Positions 1 to 7,450 are shown, numbered from the stretch's first letter. The stretch is 11,635 nucleotides of DNA from an uncultured Patescibacteria group bacterium (GCA_938010745.1 CALLVF010000035.1:1-11635); one strand, 5' to 3'. Made by a program: numbers and translations. Notes: generated by a model from the sequence alone, not told the origin.

Positions 1-150
1 ATTTTTTTTAACTATTTTTTTATTTGAAAGCATATTTATGGTTAATATTAAAAGAAGGAGAATTATAATTAAAACACTAAAAGCTATGATAAAAAAAAAT
101 TTTTTAGAATTATTTCTCATTTTAGATAATTAATTGTTATAAATTTTGAT
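1..150. other. Non-coding AT-rich leader region, no gene seen
   Basis: This stretch is dominated by A and T runs and holds no open frame that looks like a protein. A purine-rich AAGGAG-like motif lies near position 55, but the only ATG after it, at 86, opens a frame of just 15 codons with no recognisable content. It may be the end of the intergenic region of an upstream gene outside the window. Confidence 0.5.
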
Positions 151-179
151 TTGACTTTGTATTAAAAAATGTTCATAAT
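151..179 (+). promoter_or_regulatory. Predicted promoter of the clp unit
   Basis: A TTGACT -35 hexamer (151-156) is followed after 17 bases by a CATAAT -10 hexamer (174-179). The ATG at 186 begins only 6 bases after the -10 box, so the transcript is expected to start at or next to the start codon. No Shine-Dalgarno motif is present. This is a sequence prediction without experimental support. Confidence 0.55.
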
Positions 180-185
180 TAAATT

Positions 186-3100
186 ATGAGTGGTTTCTTT
201 GATTTTATAAAAAAAACACAGAAAGAATCAACTGATGATAAAATAAACCAGGGAGTAAAGTCGGTAACTAATTTGACTAATGATTCAGTTTCTGTTGCAA
301 ATGTACCTTACTCTGGAATTGGAGTAACTCCAACAGGCAGGATACCTTACTCAGGTATAGGAAACATACCATCAAGAATTAATCCTACAGTAAACAGTAA
401 TTCTCAAACAAATTATTCAGTGATAAATGATGAAAATAAAAACATCTCTTTTTCACCTCAAGAAACCTATCCTAAAAATCCATACAATCAAAACTTCTCT
501 GCTAAATCAAAAGAAAAAAGCGAAATAAAAAAACAAGAAGAACTTGATTTAATGACTCATTTAACTCAAAGATCAAATAGAGTATTTCTCTCTGCTCAAA
601 ATAAAGCTAAAGAATTAAAAAATGAGTACATAGATAGTGAGCATCTACTTCATGGACTTTTGTCTGACTCAGAGATTTATAATATTTTAGTCGATCTAAA
701 AACTCACCCTCAATTGGTAGAAGAGGAACTGAATAAATTTTATAGAAAGGATAATAAAGATAGAATTCCTCAACTATCACCAAGAGTAAAAAGAATAATT
801 AATAACTCTCTAATTATTGCCCGAAAGTTAGGTTTTGAATTTGTTTCTCCTGAACACTTACTTTTGGCTTTATATGAGGAAGGTGAGGGTGTTGGATCAC
901 GTATTTTGGCAAAACTTGGTTTGAAAAAGGAAGATTTAAACAAAAAAATTATTGGAAAAAAAGAAGGATTAGAAGAGCAGGATAGAAATGCAAAACAAAA
1001 GAAAAATGTTCTTCAGCAGTATACAATTGATTTAACTGCAAAAGCTGCTCAAGGACTTCTTGACCCAGTGGTTCAACGTGCCGAGGTGATTGAAAGAGTA
1101 ATTCATATTTTATCTCGACGAACAAAAAATAATCCTGCTCTTGTTGGAGAAGCGGGTGTGGGAAAAACTGCAATAATTGAAGGATTAGCGCAAAAAATCG
1201 TAGTAAAAGCCGTTCCTGAGCCCCTTTTAAATAAAAAAATTCTTCAGCTTGATTTAATGAGTATTTTGGCAGGTGCTTCTCATCGAGGAGAATTTGAAGA
1301 AAGGATAAAAGATCTCCTTGAACAGTTAAAAGCAGCGCAAGGACAAATAATTCTTTTTATCGATGAAATACATAATATTGTTGGTGCTGGCGCAGCAGGT
1401 GAGGGTTCACTTGACATTTCTAATTTTTTAAAACCTGCATTAGCAAGGGGCGAGTTGCAATTGATTGGTGCTACTACTCTAACTGAGTATCGGAAATACA
1501 TCGAAAAAGATCCAGCTTTGGAGCGTCGTTTTCAACCAGTTCTTGTCCCAGAACCAACTGAAGAGCAAGCGATAAAAATGCTTAAAGCTCTTAAAGATAA
1601 ATATGAAGCTTTTCATCGGGTTAAAATTCCACAAGAGGCAATTGAGGCAGCAGTAAAACTTTCAAAACGATATGTTGGCGATAGATTTTTACCAGATAAA
1701 GCAGTTGATTTAATTGATGAGGCGGCTTCCGCTGTTCGTTTACCATTAATTTCTTTACCTGAGGAAATAAGGTCGCTTGAAGAGCGGATAAAAGAATTAC
1801 AACAAGAGTTAGCGGAGGCAGAAAAAAGAGGTGATAGAGTTAAGGCAAGGATTCTTCGTTCAAAAGTTAATGATTTAAAATTTAATCTAAATGAAAAAAA
1901 GGAGCAATACCAGATAAAAAAAGGACAAACGACAACTGAAGTTACAGTAGATATTATCAAAGATATAGTCTCCCGTTGGACTGGTATTCCTGTAACAAAA
2001 ATTACTTCTTCTGAAATTGAAAGACTAGCTTCCTTGGAAAAAATTATTCATCAAAGATTAATTAATCAAGAAACCGCTGTTGAAGCAGTAGCTCAAGCAG
2101 TTCGACGTGGAAGAGCAGGGTTAAAGTCAACAAAAAGACCCATTGGTAGTTTTGTTTTTTTGGGGCCAACAGGAGTTGGTAAGACTGAACTGGCAAAAAC
2201 TTTAGCGGATGTTTTATTTGGACAAGAGGAGGCGATGATTCGTTTTGATATGACAGAATACATGGAAAAACACGAAGTGGCAAAACTTTTAGGTGCTCCT
2301 CCTGGCTATGTCGGCTATGAGGAGGGAGGAAAGTTAACTGAGGCTGTTCGTAGGCGACCATACAGTGTTGTTCTTTTTATGAAGTTGAAAAGGCTCATCC
2401 TGATATATTTAATATTCTTCTTCAAATTTTAGATGATGGGAGATTAACTGATAATAAAGGAAAAACAATATCTTTTAAAAATACAGTTGTCATTTGTACC
2501 TCAAATATTGGAACTTCAGTTATTCAGGAGGAAATTTTAAAAAGCGGTAAAGTAGCGATTGAGGAGCCACCAATGATTTCAACTTACACTTTTTCACCAA
2601 GAGGAAGAGAAATATTGACAATTGGCAACAAATATTTTGAAAGGGAATTAGGTCAGCATGAAATTGAATCAAAAAGCACTGAACAAAATCAAACAGAAGA
2701 AAAAGAAAGTTATCAAAGCGTAAACAGTTGGAAAAAAGGAATGCTACTGGATTATTTTGCGGGGCAGGAGATTGAAGAAGAGAAAAAAGATGGAGAAAAA
2801 ACAAAGTCAGAATTTCCTATTCTAGGTTTTGATACTCATGCAATCTCACCCAAAGGTGTTGAAATGATAACTAAAGGAAATGATTTATTCTATCGCAACT
2901 CCACTACTTCCAAGATTTGGAAAAAAATGACTTTAATTGATTTTTTTAAAGACCATTTAGTTATTAATGCTTTACCCGATGCCCCAGAAGAACAGTTGCC
3001 AACTATTAAGCTAAAAACTCACGCGATTTCTCCAGAGGAGGAGGAAATAATTACTTATAAAGATCGCTTTTGGAGAAGAAAAGGGGAAGTAAAAGATTGG

Positions 3101-4045
3101 CAAACAGGTCGTTTGAGAGATTACTTTAATGAACAAAAGATACAAGAAGGAGAGTTTCCTCTAAATTATTGGGATATTCACCTTTTTACACCACGTGGTG
3201 ATGAAATAATTATAGTAGGCGATCGTCTTTGGATAAAAAATTTTGAAAATAATATTTGGCAAGTAAAAACTCTTAAAGAATATTTTGGTGAAGATTTTCC
3301 TCTGGAAAAAGAACTTGAGGAAAAAAATAAAGTTGAACAAGAGTTGGAAAAAAGAAGGTATGAGATGATAAAGGAAAAAGTAATGGGAGAGCTTATTAAA
3401 TTCTTTCGTCCTGAACTTATTAACCGTTTTGACGAAGTGATTATTTTTGAGCCTTTACGCTTCTCTCATATGATGGAAATTGTAAGATTACAACTAAAAG
3501 AAGTTGGTAAGTTATTAGAAGATCAAGAGATCGGTTTTTTGTATACTGAATCTGCAGTTAAAGAAATTGTTCATGTTGGTTTTGATCCGATATATGGGGC
3601 AAGACCACTTAGACGAGCAATTCAAAAGCTTATTGAAAATCCAATTTCAACAATGATTATTGAAGGTAAAGTTAAGTCAGGAGATCAAGTATTAGTTGAC
3701 TTTGATGGAAATAACTTTGTTTTTAATATAGAAAGAGTTGAACTAGTTGAAACTGAAAAAAATATTAAAGGAAAAGTTTTGAATTTTTTATGTGAGATTT
3801 GTGCTAATCGATTTAAAACTGAGGTAATTGATAATGCTACTACAATTTGTTCAAGATGTGCATCAAGACAAGTTCAAGAGACTGTAGAAGAAGAAAAGAA
3901 TCATATGAATTTAAACAATTTTCAAACAAATTCTCAATCTCAAGAAAAAACATTTGAATTGAATCAATCGCAAGAGACAGTAACTAATCAAATAAATAAT
4001 GCTTTTCAAAATCAAAGTATAAGTTCTTTTTCTACTATTTCCTAA
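186..4045 (+). CDS. Giant ClpC-like AAA+ unfoldase with repeat insertion and zinc ribbon; split by a frameshift
   Basis: This is a Clp/Hsp100 protein unfoldase with two ATPase domains; such proteins unfold substrates and, in the ClpC branch, feed them to ClpP. Residue numbers assume repair of one missing base between 2378 and 2379, giving about 1286 residues against about 810-850 for ordinary ClpC. Order: low-complexity N-terminus with two PYSGIG motifs (41-46, 54-59); Clp_N repeats (about 119-255); NBD1 with Walker A GEAGVGKT (321-328) and Walker B LFIDE (390-394); a short ClpC-type coiled-coil middle domain (about 527-580); NBD2 with Walker A GPTGVGKT (660-667), Walker B broken by the frameshift, and T-S-N sensor (772-774). 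A ~260-residue insertion of four repeats follows, then the FRPELINRFDE Arg-finger segment (from 1074), the YGARPLRR sensor-2 motif, a CxxC...CxxC zinc ribbon (1203-1225) and an Asn/Gln-rich tail. Read literally, the sequence gives a 748-residue product ending at 2432, and the remaining frame is open to 4045. The family call is firm. Whether the frameshift is real or an assembly error is open. No clpP is in the window. Confidence 0.9.
2374..2383 (+). other. Frameshift site in Walker B of NBD2
   Basis: Up to 2378 the frame reads V-V-L-F, and from 2381 the next frame reads E-V-E-K-A-H-P-D-I-F. Together they match the family motif VVLxDExEKAHPD with one base missing from the aspartate codon: a G before AT at 2379 would restore L-F-D-E-V. 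The site follows a run of five T. A ribosomal -1 slip on TTT would also rejoin the frames but would put Tyr in place of the Walker B Asp, and the preceding codon CTT would not re-pair well. A one-base deletion or a consensus error is therefore the simpler reading. Confidence 0.85.
2579..3286 (+). repeat. Four divergent copies of a ~42-residue protein repeat inside the Clp NBD2
   Basis: Copies lie at about 2579-2758, 2813-2947, 2999-3127 and 3155-3286. Each copy begins with a strand-like segment carrying [ST]P, in three of them followed by [RK]G (TFSPRGREIL, AISPKGVEMI, AISPEEEEII, FTPRGDEIII). Next comes a G/K-[DN] turn with an aromatic residue (NKYF, NDLF, DRFW, DRLW), then a Trp (SW, IW, DW, IW). 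Each copy closes with L-x-[DE]-[YF]-F (LLDYF, LIDFF, LRDYF, LKEYF). Copy 1 is lengthened by an acidic, Gln-rich spacer. The copies have diverged at DNA level, so this is an old protein repeat and not a recent duplication. I do not recognise the domain. A charged helix-like segment (about 3299-3370) leads back into the conserved ATPase fold. Confidence 0.8.
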
Positions 4046-4046
4046 A

Positions 4047-4364
4047 ATGGAGATAAACTTTACTCCTCTTAATATTGAAAAATTAAAAGGTAGTGATAAT
4101 AATTTAAATACAATACTGCTTTTAATTACTACATTAACAATGATGGTTTTGGCAGTATTGCTTTTTGTTTTGATTCAAAAAAAAGTTGACACTGTTAATC
4201 AAGATGTCAGATTAGAACCAACAATTACTCTTCCGGTAACAGAAAAACCAGTTCCTACGGTTGGGGATTTTCCCACTCCTTTACCATCAATAACCCTTAA
4301 TTTATCACCAACAATTGAGACAACAGTAAGTCCAACAATTGAGGCAACAGTAAGTGCTAATTAA
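4047..4364 (+). CDS. Hypothetical single-helix membrane protein with Pro/Thr-rich tail
   Basis: This 105-residue protein is not a family I recognise. It has a short polar N-terminus (1-20), one hydrophobic helix (about 21-44), a lysine pair right after the helix, and a C-terminal half rich in Pro, Thr, Val and Glu that should be unstructured. The tail ends in two copies of an SPTIExTV unit. The positive residues after the helix hint that the tail could be cytoplasmic, but the topology cannot be decided from sequence. The ATG lies 1 base after the stop of the Clp gene with no separate promoter or ribosome binding site, so it is very probably co-transcribed and may be translationally coupled. 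Similar short membrane proteins with Pro/Thr tails are common in CPR genomes (general knowledge). Confidence 0.7.
   Translation: MEINFTPLNIEKLKGSDNNLNTILLLITTLTMMVLAVLLFVLIQKKVDTVNQDVRLEPTITLPVTEKPVPTVGDFPTPLPSITLNLSPTIETTVSPTIEATVSAN
4308..4355 (+). repeat. 24-bp tandem repeat, two copies, coding
   Basis: Two adjacent 24-base units (4308-4331 and 4332-4355) differ at one base (A or G). They encode PTIETTVS and PTIEATVS at the C-terminus of the small membrane protein. Their near identity indicates a recent duplication, typical of slippage in disordered tails. Confidence 0.85.
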
Positions 4365-4380
4365 ATTTTAAAAATTTACT

Positions 4381-4701
4381 ATGAAAAATTTATTTTTAGC
4401 TCAAAAAGTTAAAATTGGCGAAAAAGGAGAGATTGAAGGACCTCTGGTTGGAATAAATAATATTGGTGACTTGATTAATCGGATTCTTCCTATACTAATA
4501 AGTTTTGCAGGTTTAATTCTTCTTTTTACTTTAATTTGGGGTGGTTATGATTTTATTAATTCTCAGGGTGAAGCTCAAAAAGTGAAAAGCGCTCAAGCAA
4601 AGATTACAGCAGGAATTATTGGTATAGTCTTGCTTGTTATTTCTTATTTACTGAGTCGCTTGATTTCTAAGATATTTGGTTTAGGAGAGGGAATTTTTTA
4701 A
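4381..4701 (+). CDS. Small two-helix membrane protein, T4SS-pilin / TrbC-VirB2-like
   Basis: This 106-residue protein has an N-terminal polar segment (1-30) and two hydrophobic helices (about 33-55 and 75-98). They are joined by a loop with W-G-G-Y-D-F-I, then S-x-G-E-A-x-K-V-K-x-A and a Lys-containing start of helix 2. This matches the small pilin-like integral membrane proteins widespread in Patescibacteria and compared with TrbC/VirB2 (T4SS_pilin family). The N-terminus lacks a clear cleavable signal peptide; the family may be exported or simply stay in the membrane. It begins 16 bases after the preceding gene on the same strand, so it likely belongs to the clp transcript. No VirB4 or VirB6 partners are in the window, so a secretion role is unproven. 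The family call is moderate and rests on the WGGY and loop pattern. Confidence 0.65.
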   Translation: MKNLFLAQKVKIGEKGEIEGPLVGINNIGDLINRILPILISFAGLILLFTLIWGGYDFINSQGEAQKVKSAQAKITAGIIGIVLLVISYLLSRLISKIFGLGEGIF

Positions 4702-4730
4702 TTATAAAAGGTTAATTATTTTCTTTTTTT
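4699..4730 (+). terminator. Weak candidate terminator after the clp unit
   Basis: TAATTA at 4699-4704 and TAATTA at 4713-4718 can pair across an 8-base loop, and a 12-base tract that is all T but one follows at once (4719-4730). The stem is pure A/T and only 6 bp, so it is weak. Its position at the end of the operon, between convergent genes, is what supports it. Confidence 0.25.
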
Positions 4731-4814
4731 AAAATAGATTGAGTGTTTTATGTTCTTCTCCTTAGCAATAAAATTTAAATTTTAAAAAATTTTACCAACA
4801 ACTTTTAATAATTT

Positions 4815-5546
4815 TCAAATATTAACAGTTGCCACTAATGTGCCTATTTTTTCGCCTTGAAGGATTTTTTCAATATTTTCAGAATTTTGAAAATTAAAAA
4901 CAACAATTGGCATCTGTCTTGTTTGGCAAAGAGCAAAAGCAGTATTATCCATTACTTTAATTCCTTTTTCCAGGGCTGTCTGATAATCAATAAAATCAAT
5001 TTTTTTAGCATCGGGATATTTTTTAGGATCTTTGTCATATATGCCATCGATATTTGAGGCTTTAAGAATGATATCACATTTAAGCTCAATTGCTCGAAGT
5101 GCTGCCGCTGAATCTGTTGTAAAATAAGGATTCCCAGTGCCTCCAGCCAAGATAACAATTCTTCCTTTTTCCAAATGGCGAAGCGCTCTTCTTCTTATAA
5201 AGAACTCACAAACTGATGGTACATTTATCGCCGACATAACTCGGGTATTTTCTCCTAATCTCTCTAAGCTTTCTTGCAAAGCTAAAGCATTAATAATTGT
5301 GCCTAGCATTCCTATTTGATCAGCTACAGTATGATCAACATCAGTTCCTTCAGTGTCTCGCCCTCTGAGAATATTGCCTGCACCTACAACTAAAGCCATT
5401 TCCACACTAGTGTTTTCTCTCAATTTTTTGATAATAGAGGCTATCATGCTTATCCGGTTGAAGTCAACAGGATGATTATCGTTTCCAAAAATTTCTCCGG
5501 TTAATTTAAGTAATATCCTTTTATACTTTATTGACTTTTTCACCAT
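4815..5546 (-). CDS. pyrH: UMP kinase (uridylate kinase)
   Basis: This enzyme phosphorylates UMP to UDP with ATP, the step that feeds pyrimidine nucleotides to RNA and DNA synthesis. It is the bacterial hexameric amino acid kinase-fold type, unrelated to eukaryotic UMP/CMP kinase. The 243 residues match the usual length. Visible motifs are the N-terminal RILLKLTGE strand-loop (10-18), the glycine-rich VVGAGNILRG (53-62), GGTGNPYFTTD (135-145), the ATP-site DGIYDKDPKK (167-176) and KVMDNTAFAL (197-206). The usual VVGGGN is VVGAGN here, a mild change. The ATG at 5546 gives the standard N-terminus. The gene runs convergent to the clp unit and divergent from recF. Its common bacterial neighbours frr and tsf are absent. 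Confidence 0.95.
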   Translation of the reverse strand: MVKKSIKYKRILLKLTGEIFGNDNHPVDFNRISMIASIIKKLRENTSVEMALVVGAGNILRGRDTEGTDVDHTVADQIGMLGTIINALALQESLERLGENTRVMSAINVPSVCEFFIRRRALRHLEKGRIVILAGGTGNPYFTTDSAAALRAIELKCDIILKASNIDGIYDKDPKKYPDAKKIDFIDYQTALEKGIKVMDNTAFALCQTRQMPIVVFNFQNSENIEKILQGEKIGTLVATVNI

Positions 5547-5559
5547 AAATGTTTTAAAT

Positions 5560-5565
5560 ATTATA
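5560..5565 (-). promoter_or_regulatory. Predicted -10 box of pyrH
   Basis: A perfect TATAAT on the minus strand lies 13 bases before the pyrH ATG. No convincing -35 hexamer is seen 16-18 bases further upstream. The predicted 5' leader would be about 6 bases, with no Shine-Dalgarno motif. The box sits inside the 41-base gap shared with the divergent recF, so the two promoters must overlap or lie very close. Confidence 0.45.
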
Positions 5566-5587
5566 TCATTTGCAAAATAAAAATACC

Positions 5588-6631
5588 ATGATTTTAAAAA
5601 AAATAGATTTATTCAATTTTCGCAATTTTAAAAAGGCTGCGTTTCTTTTAAATCCTTTTTTAACTCTTATATTCGGAGAAAATGCCAAAGGAAAAACTAG
5701 TCTCCTTGAGAGTATTTACTTTTTAATTAGTGGTGTTGGTTTTAGAGAGGACAAAGAGGAAGAGCTAATTTTTTTAGGAAAAAAAAATTGTTGGGTTGAA
5801 GGTAGCTTGATAGAAGCTGATAAAAATTACCAGTTTAAAATTCTTTTAGAAAAAAGATCAGAAGGTGTTGAAAAAAAATTTTATTTTGAGAAGGTAAAGA
5901 AAAATTATTTTCAGTATAGAAATAATCTTCCTAGGGTAGTCCTTTTTTCTCCAGAACAAATTAGAGTAATTAACGATGCACCAGGATGGCGACGTTTATA
6001 CTTTGATAAATTTATTAGTCAATATGATATTGATTATAAAACGCATCTTAACAACTATGAAAACGCACTGCGAAGAAGAAATAAAGTTTTAGAAAAAGAA
6101 AAGGATGAGGATAAAATAAAGGAGGAATTACAATTTTGGAATGACTATCTTGAAAGAGAAGCTAGATACATCACTGATAAAAGAAAAGAATATATTTGTT
6201 TTTTAAATAACCATTTTAAATTAGAAAATAAAAAATTCATCATTAAATACTTAAAAAATGAATTTACACAAGAAAGATTAAAAGATTTTTATAAGGAAGA
6301 ATTAAGATTAAAAAAAACTTTAATTGGTCCTCAGCGAGATGATTTTCAAATTTATCTTGTTGGCGAGTTTGAAAAAAATATTCATATTTATGGATCACGC
6401 AGTGAGCAACGATTAGCTCTTTTTTGGCTTAAAGTTAATGAGATAAATTACTGCGTTGAAATCATTAAAAAAAGACCAGTAATTCTTTTGGATGATGTTT
6501 TTTCTGAACTCGATTTTCATCATAAAAAATTAATTTTAGATTTGGTAAAAAAATATCAGACAATTGCCACAACCACTGAGATTGAGATTTGTGAAATGAT
6601 TGAAGTACCAAAAACAATTATTAAACTCTGA
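5588..6631 (+). CDS. recF: DNA replication and repair protein RecF
   Basis: RecF is an SMC-like ATPase that binds DNA gaps and, with RecO and RecR, helps load RecA in gap repair. With the ATG at 5588 it has 347 residues, near the usual 350-370. It shows Walker A GENAKGKTS (30-38), the RecF segment F-S-P-E-Q followed by the R-R-x-Y-F-D region (about 119-140), and a NYENALRRRNKVL helix (156-168). It also has GPQRDD (247-252), a signature-like SRSEQR (270-275), Walker B VILLDDV (298-304) and D-loop SELD (306-309). The usual signature is SxGQ, so the glycine is Ser here. A TTG 18 bases upstream stays in frame but would add six residues before the conserved M-I-L-K-K-I start, so I prefer the ATG. 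The usual neighbours dnaA, dnaN and gyrB are absent. Confidence 0.92.
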   Translation: MILKKIDLFNFRNFKKAAFLLNPFLTLIFGENAKGKTSLLESIYFLISGVGFREDKEEELIFLGKKNCWVEGSLIEADKNYQFKILLEKRSEGVEKKFYFEKVKKNYFQYRNNLPRVVLFSPEQIRVINDAPGWRRLYFDKFISQYDIDYKTHLNNYENALRRRNKVLEKEKDEDKIKEELQFWNDYLEREARYITDKRKEYICFLNNHFKLENKKFIIKYLKNEFTQERLKDFYKEELRLKKTLIGPQRDDFQIYLVGEFEKNIHIYGSRSEQRLALFWLKVNEINYCVEIIKKRPVILLDDVFSELDFHHKKLILDLVKKYQTIATTTEIEICEMIEVPKTIIKL

Positions 6632-6757
6632 GGTTTTATAAAAAAATTTTATATGAAGTAATTTAGCTGGTTTTATTAAAGCTTTATTTAATTAAGTCAT
6701 AAAGTGTAATTTAAGTTTTTCTATGGCTTAGTTATTATTCGTTTACTTTTTTGTAAG

Positions 6758-6847
6758 CGGAGGTGAGAGGATTTGAACCTCTGATTCCGTTTTTTCCGGA
6801 ATACTGGTTTTCGAGACCAGCCCGTTCAACCACTCCGGCACACCTCC
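6758..6847 (-). tRNA. tRNA-Ser (anticodon CGA)
   Basis: The minus strand folds as a type II tRNA. It has a 7-bp acceptor stem GGAGGTG/CACCTCC, a short D stem CCG/CGG, anticodon stem CTGGT/ACCAG with loop CTCGAAA, a long variable arm with stem ATTCCG/CGGAAT, and T stem AGAGG/CCTCT with loop TTCAAAT. Anticodon CGA reads the UCG codon, and the long variable arm and G discriminator fit serine. The 3' CCA is not encoded. It starts 29 bases after the lexA stop on the same strand, so it may be processed from a lexA transcript. A TATAAT at 6867-6872 could also serve it directly. Confidence 0.95.
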
Positions 6848-6876
6848 TTTTCTAATATTTTACTAAATTATAAGTC

Positions 6877-7443
6877 TTAATTTAATTTTCTTATTACCGC
6901 CTTAACAACACCAAATATTTGAAGCTCTTGACGGGGAATAAGAGGTGGGTATTTAGGATTAGCGGCTTCAAGATAAACAATTTGTTGTTTTTTATCTTTT
7001 TTTAATATTTTAAGTGTCCATTCTTTGTCAATTTGAGCTAAAACAATTGTTCCAGGAGTGGCTTCTTTTTTTCTTTCAATAATAACAATATCACCATCAA
7101 AAATACCAATACCAGAAAGCGAATCTCCACTTACTTTTAAAAGAAAAGTGGAATTTGGGTCTTCAATCATATACTCATCTAATGTTAAATAATTTCTATC
7201 TTCCTCAGCTAGAATTGGAAAACCAGCTTTAATTTGTCCTAAAAAGGGGAGAGCGAAAAATTTTGAGGTTGGGGCTAATTTCTTATTTTCTTTTTTTATA
7301 AAACCTTCATCAATCAAACTTTTGATGACTTTAAAAACAGCATTTTTGGAAGAAAAACCAAAAATTTTCAACATTTCAGAGTAAGAAGGCAATCTTTTAA
7401 ACTTTTTATAAAATTTTTTAAGTTGGGAAAGTTTTTCAATCAT
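6877..7443 (-). CDS. lexA: LexA-type SOS repressor (S24 self-cleaving)
   Basis: LexA represses DNA-damage genes and cleaves itself when RecA is activated on single-stranded DNA. With ATG at 7443 it has 188 residues, near the family's ~200. An N-terminal winged helix (about 1-52) contains SYSEMLKIFGFSSKNAVFKV. The cleavage site is Ala73-Gly74 (QIKAGFP), the catalytic Ser108 lies in SGDSLSGIG, and the catalytic Lys145 lies in WTLKILKK. The Ala-to-Ser (35) and Ser-to-Lys (37) spacings equal those of E. coli LexA (84, 119, 156). A TTG at 7464 would extend the frame by 7 residues but overlaps the region between the -10 and -35 boxes, so it is rejected. An operator-like palindrome in the promoter suggests autorepression. 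A UmuD-like or phage CI-like protein is less likely given the LexA-type N-terminal domain. Confidence 0.92.
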   Translation of the reverse strand: MIEKLSQLKKFYKKFKRLPSYSEMLKIFGFSSKNAVFKVIKSLIDEGFIKKENKKLAPTSKFFALPFLGQIKAGFPILAEEDRNYLTLDEYMIEDPNSTFLLKVSGDSLSGIGIFDGDIVIIERKKEATPGTIVLAQIDKEWTLKILKKDKKQQIVYLEAANPKYPPLIPRQELQIFGVVKAVIRKLN

Positions 7444-7450
7444 ATAAGTT

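Noticed and set aside
86..133. Short ORF of 15 codons after an AAGGAG motif
   Set aside because: The motif is about 30 bases from the ATG, too far for a ribosome binding site, and the peptide is low-complexity Lys/Phe/Leu with no recognisable content.
2579..3286. CRISPR or transposon-like repeats in this interval
   Set aside because: The repeats are protein-level, unequal in length and diverged at DNA level within one open frame; there are no conserved direct repeats, spacers, transposase or terminal inverted repeats.
3527..3538. I-G-F tripeptide (from E-I-G-F-L) as the ClpP-docking motif
   Set aside because: It lies in the D2 small-domain region after the Arg-finger segment, where a beta strand is expected, not in the docking loop. 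The H-V-G-F near 3574 is part of the normal G-[YF]-D-P-x-Y-G-A-R-P motif.
2573..4045. Downstream part of the clp gene as an independent gene starting at the ATG 2573
   Set aside because: Conserved Clp sequence (Walker B through the T-S-N sensor) is readable in the same frame upstream of that ATG from 2381, and no promoter or ribosome binding site is seen. It is the second half of one gene.
4769..4784. Perfect 16-bp A/T palindrome between the pilin-like gene and pyrH
   Set aside because: It is only A and T, has no loop and no following T tract on either strand, and such palindromes are expected in DNA this AT-rich.
5570..5587. TTG start for recF
   Set aside because: The six extra residues are not part of the conserved RecF N-terminus, and the ATG at 5588 gives the standard start.
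6637..6653. 7-bp A/T hairpin just after recF as a terminator
   Set aside because: There is no G/C pair in the stem and no T tract follows it.
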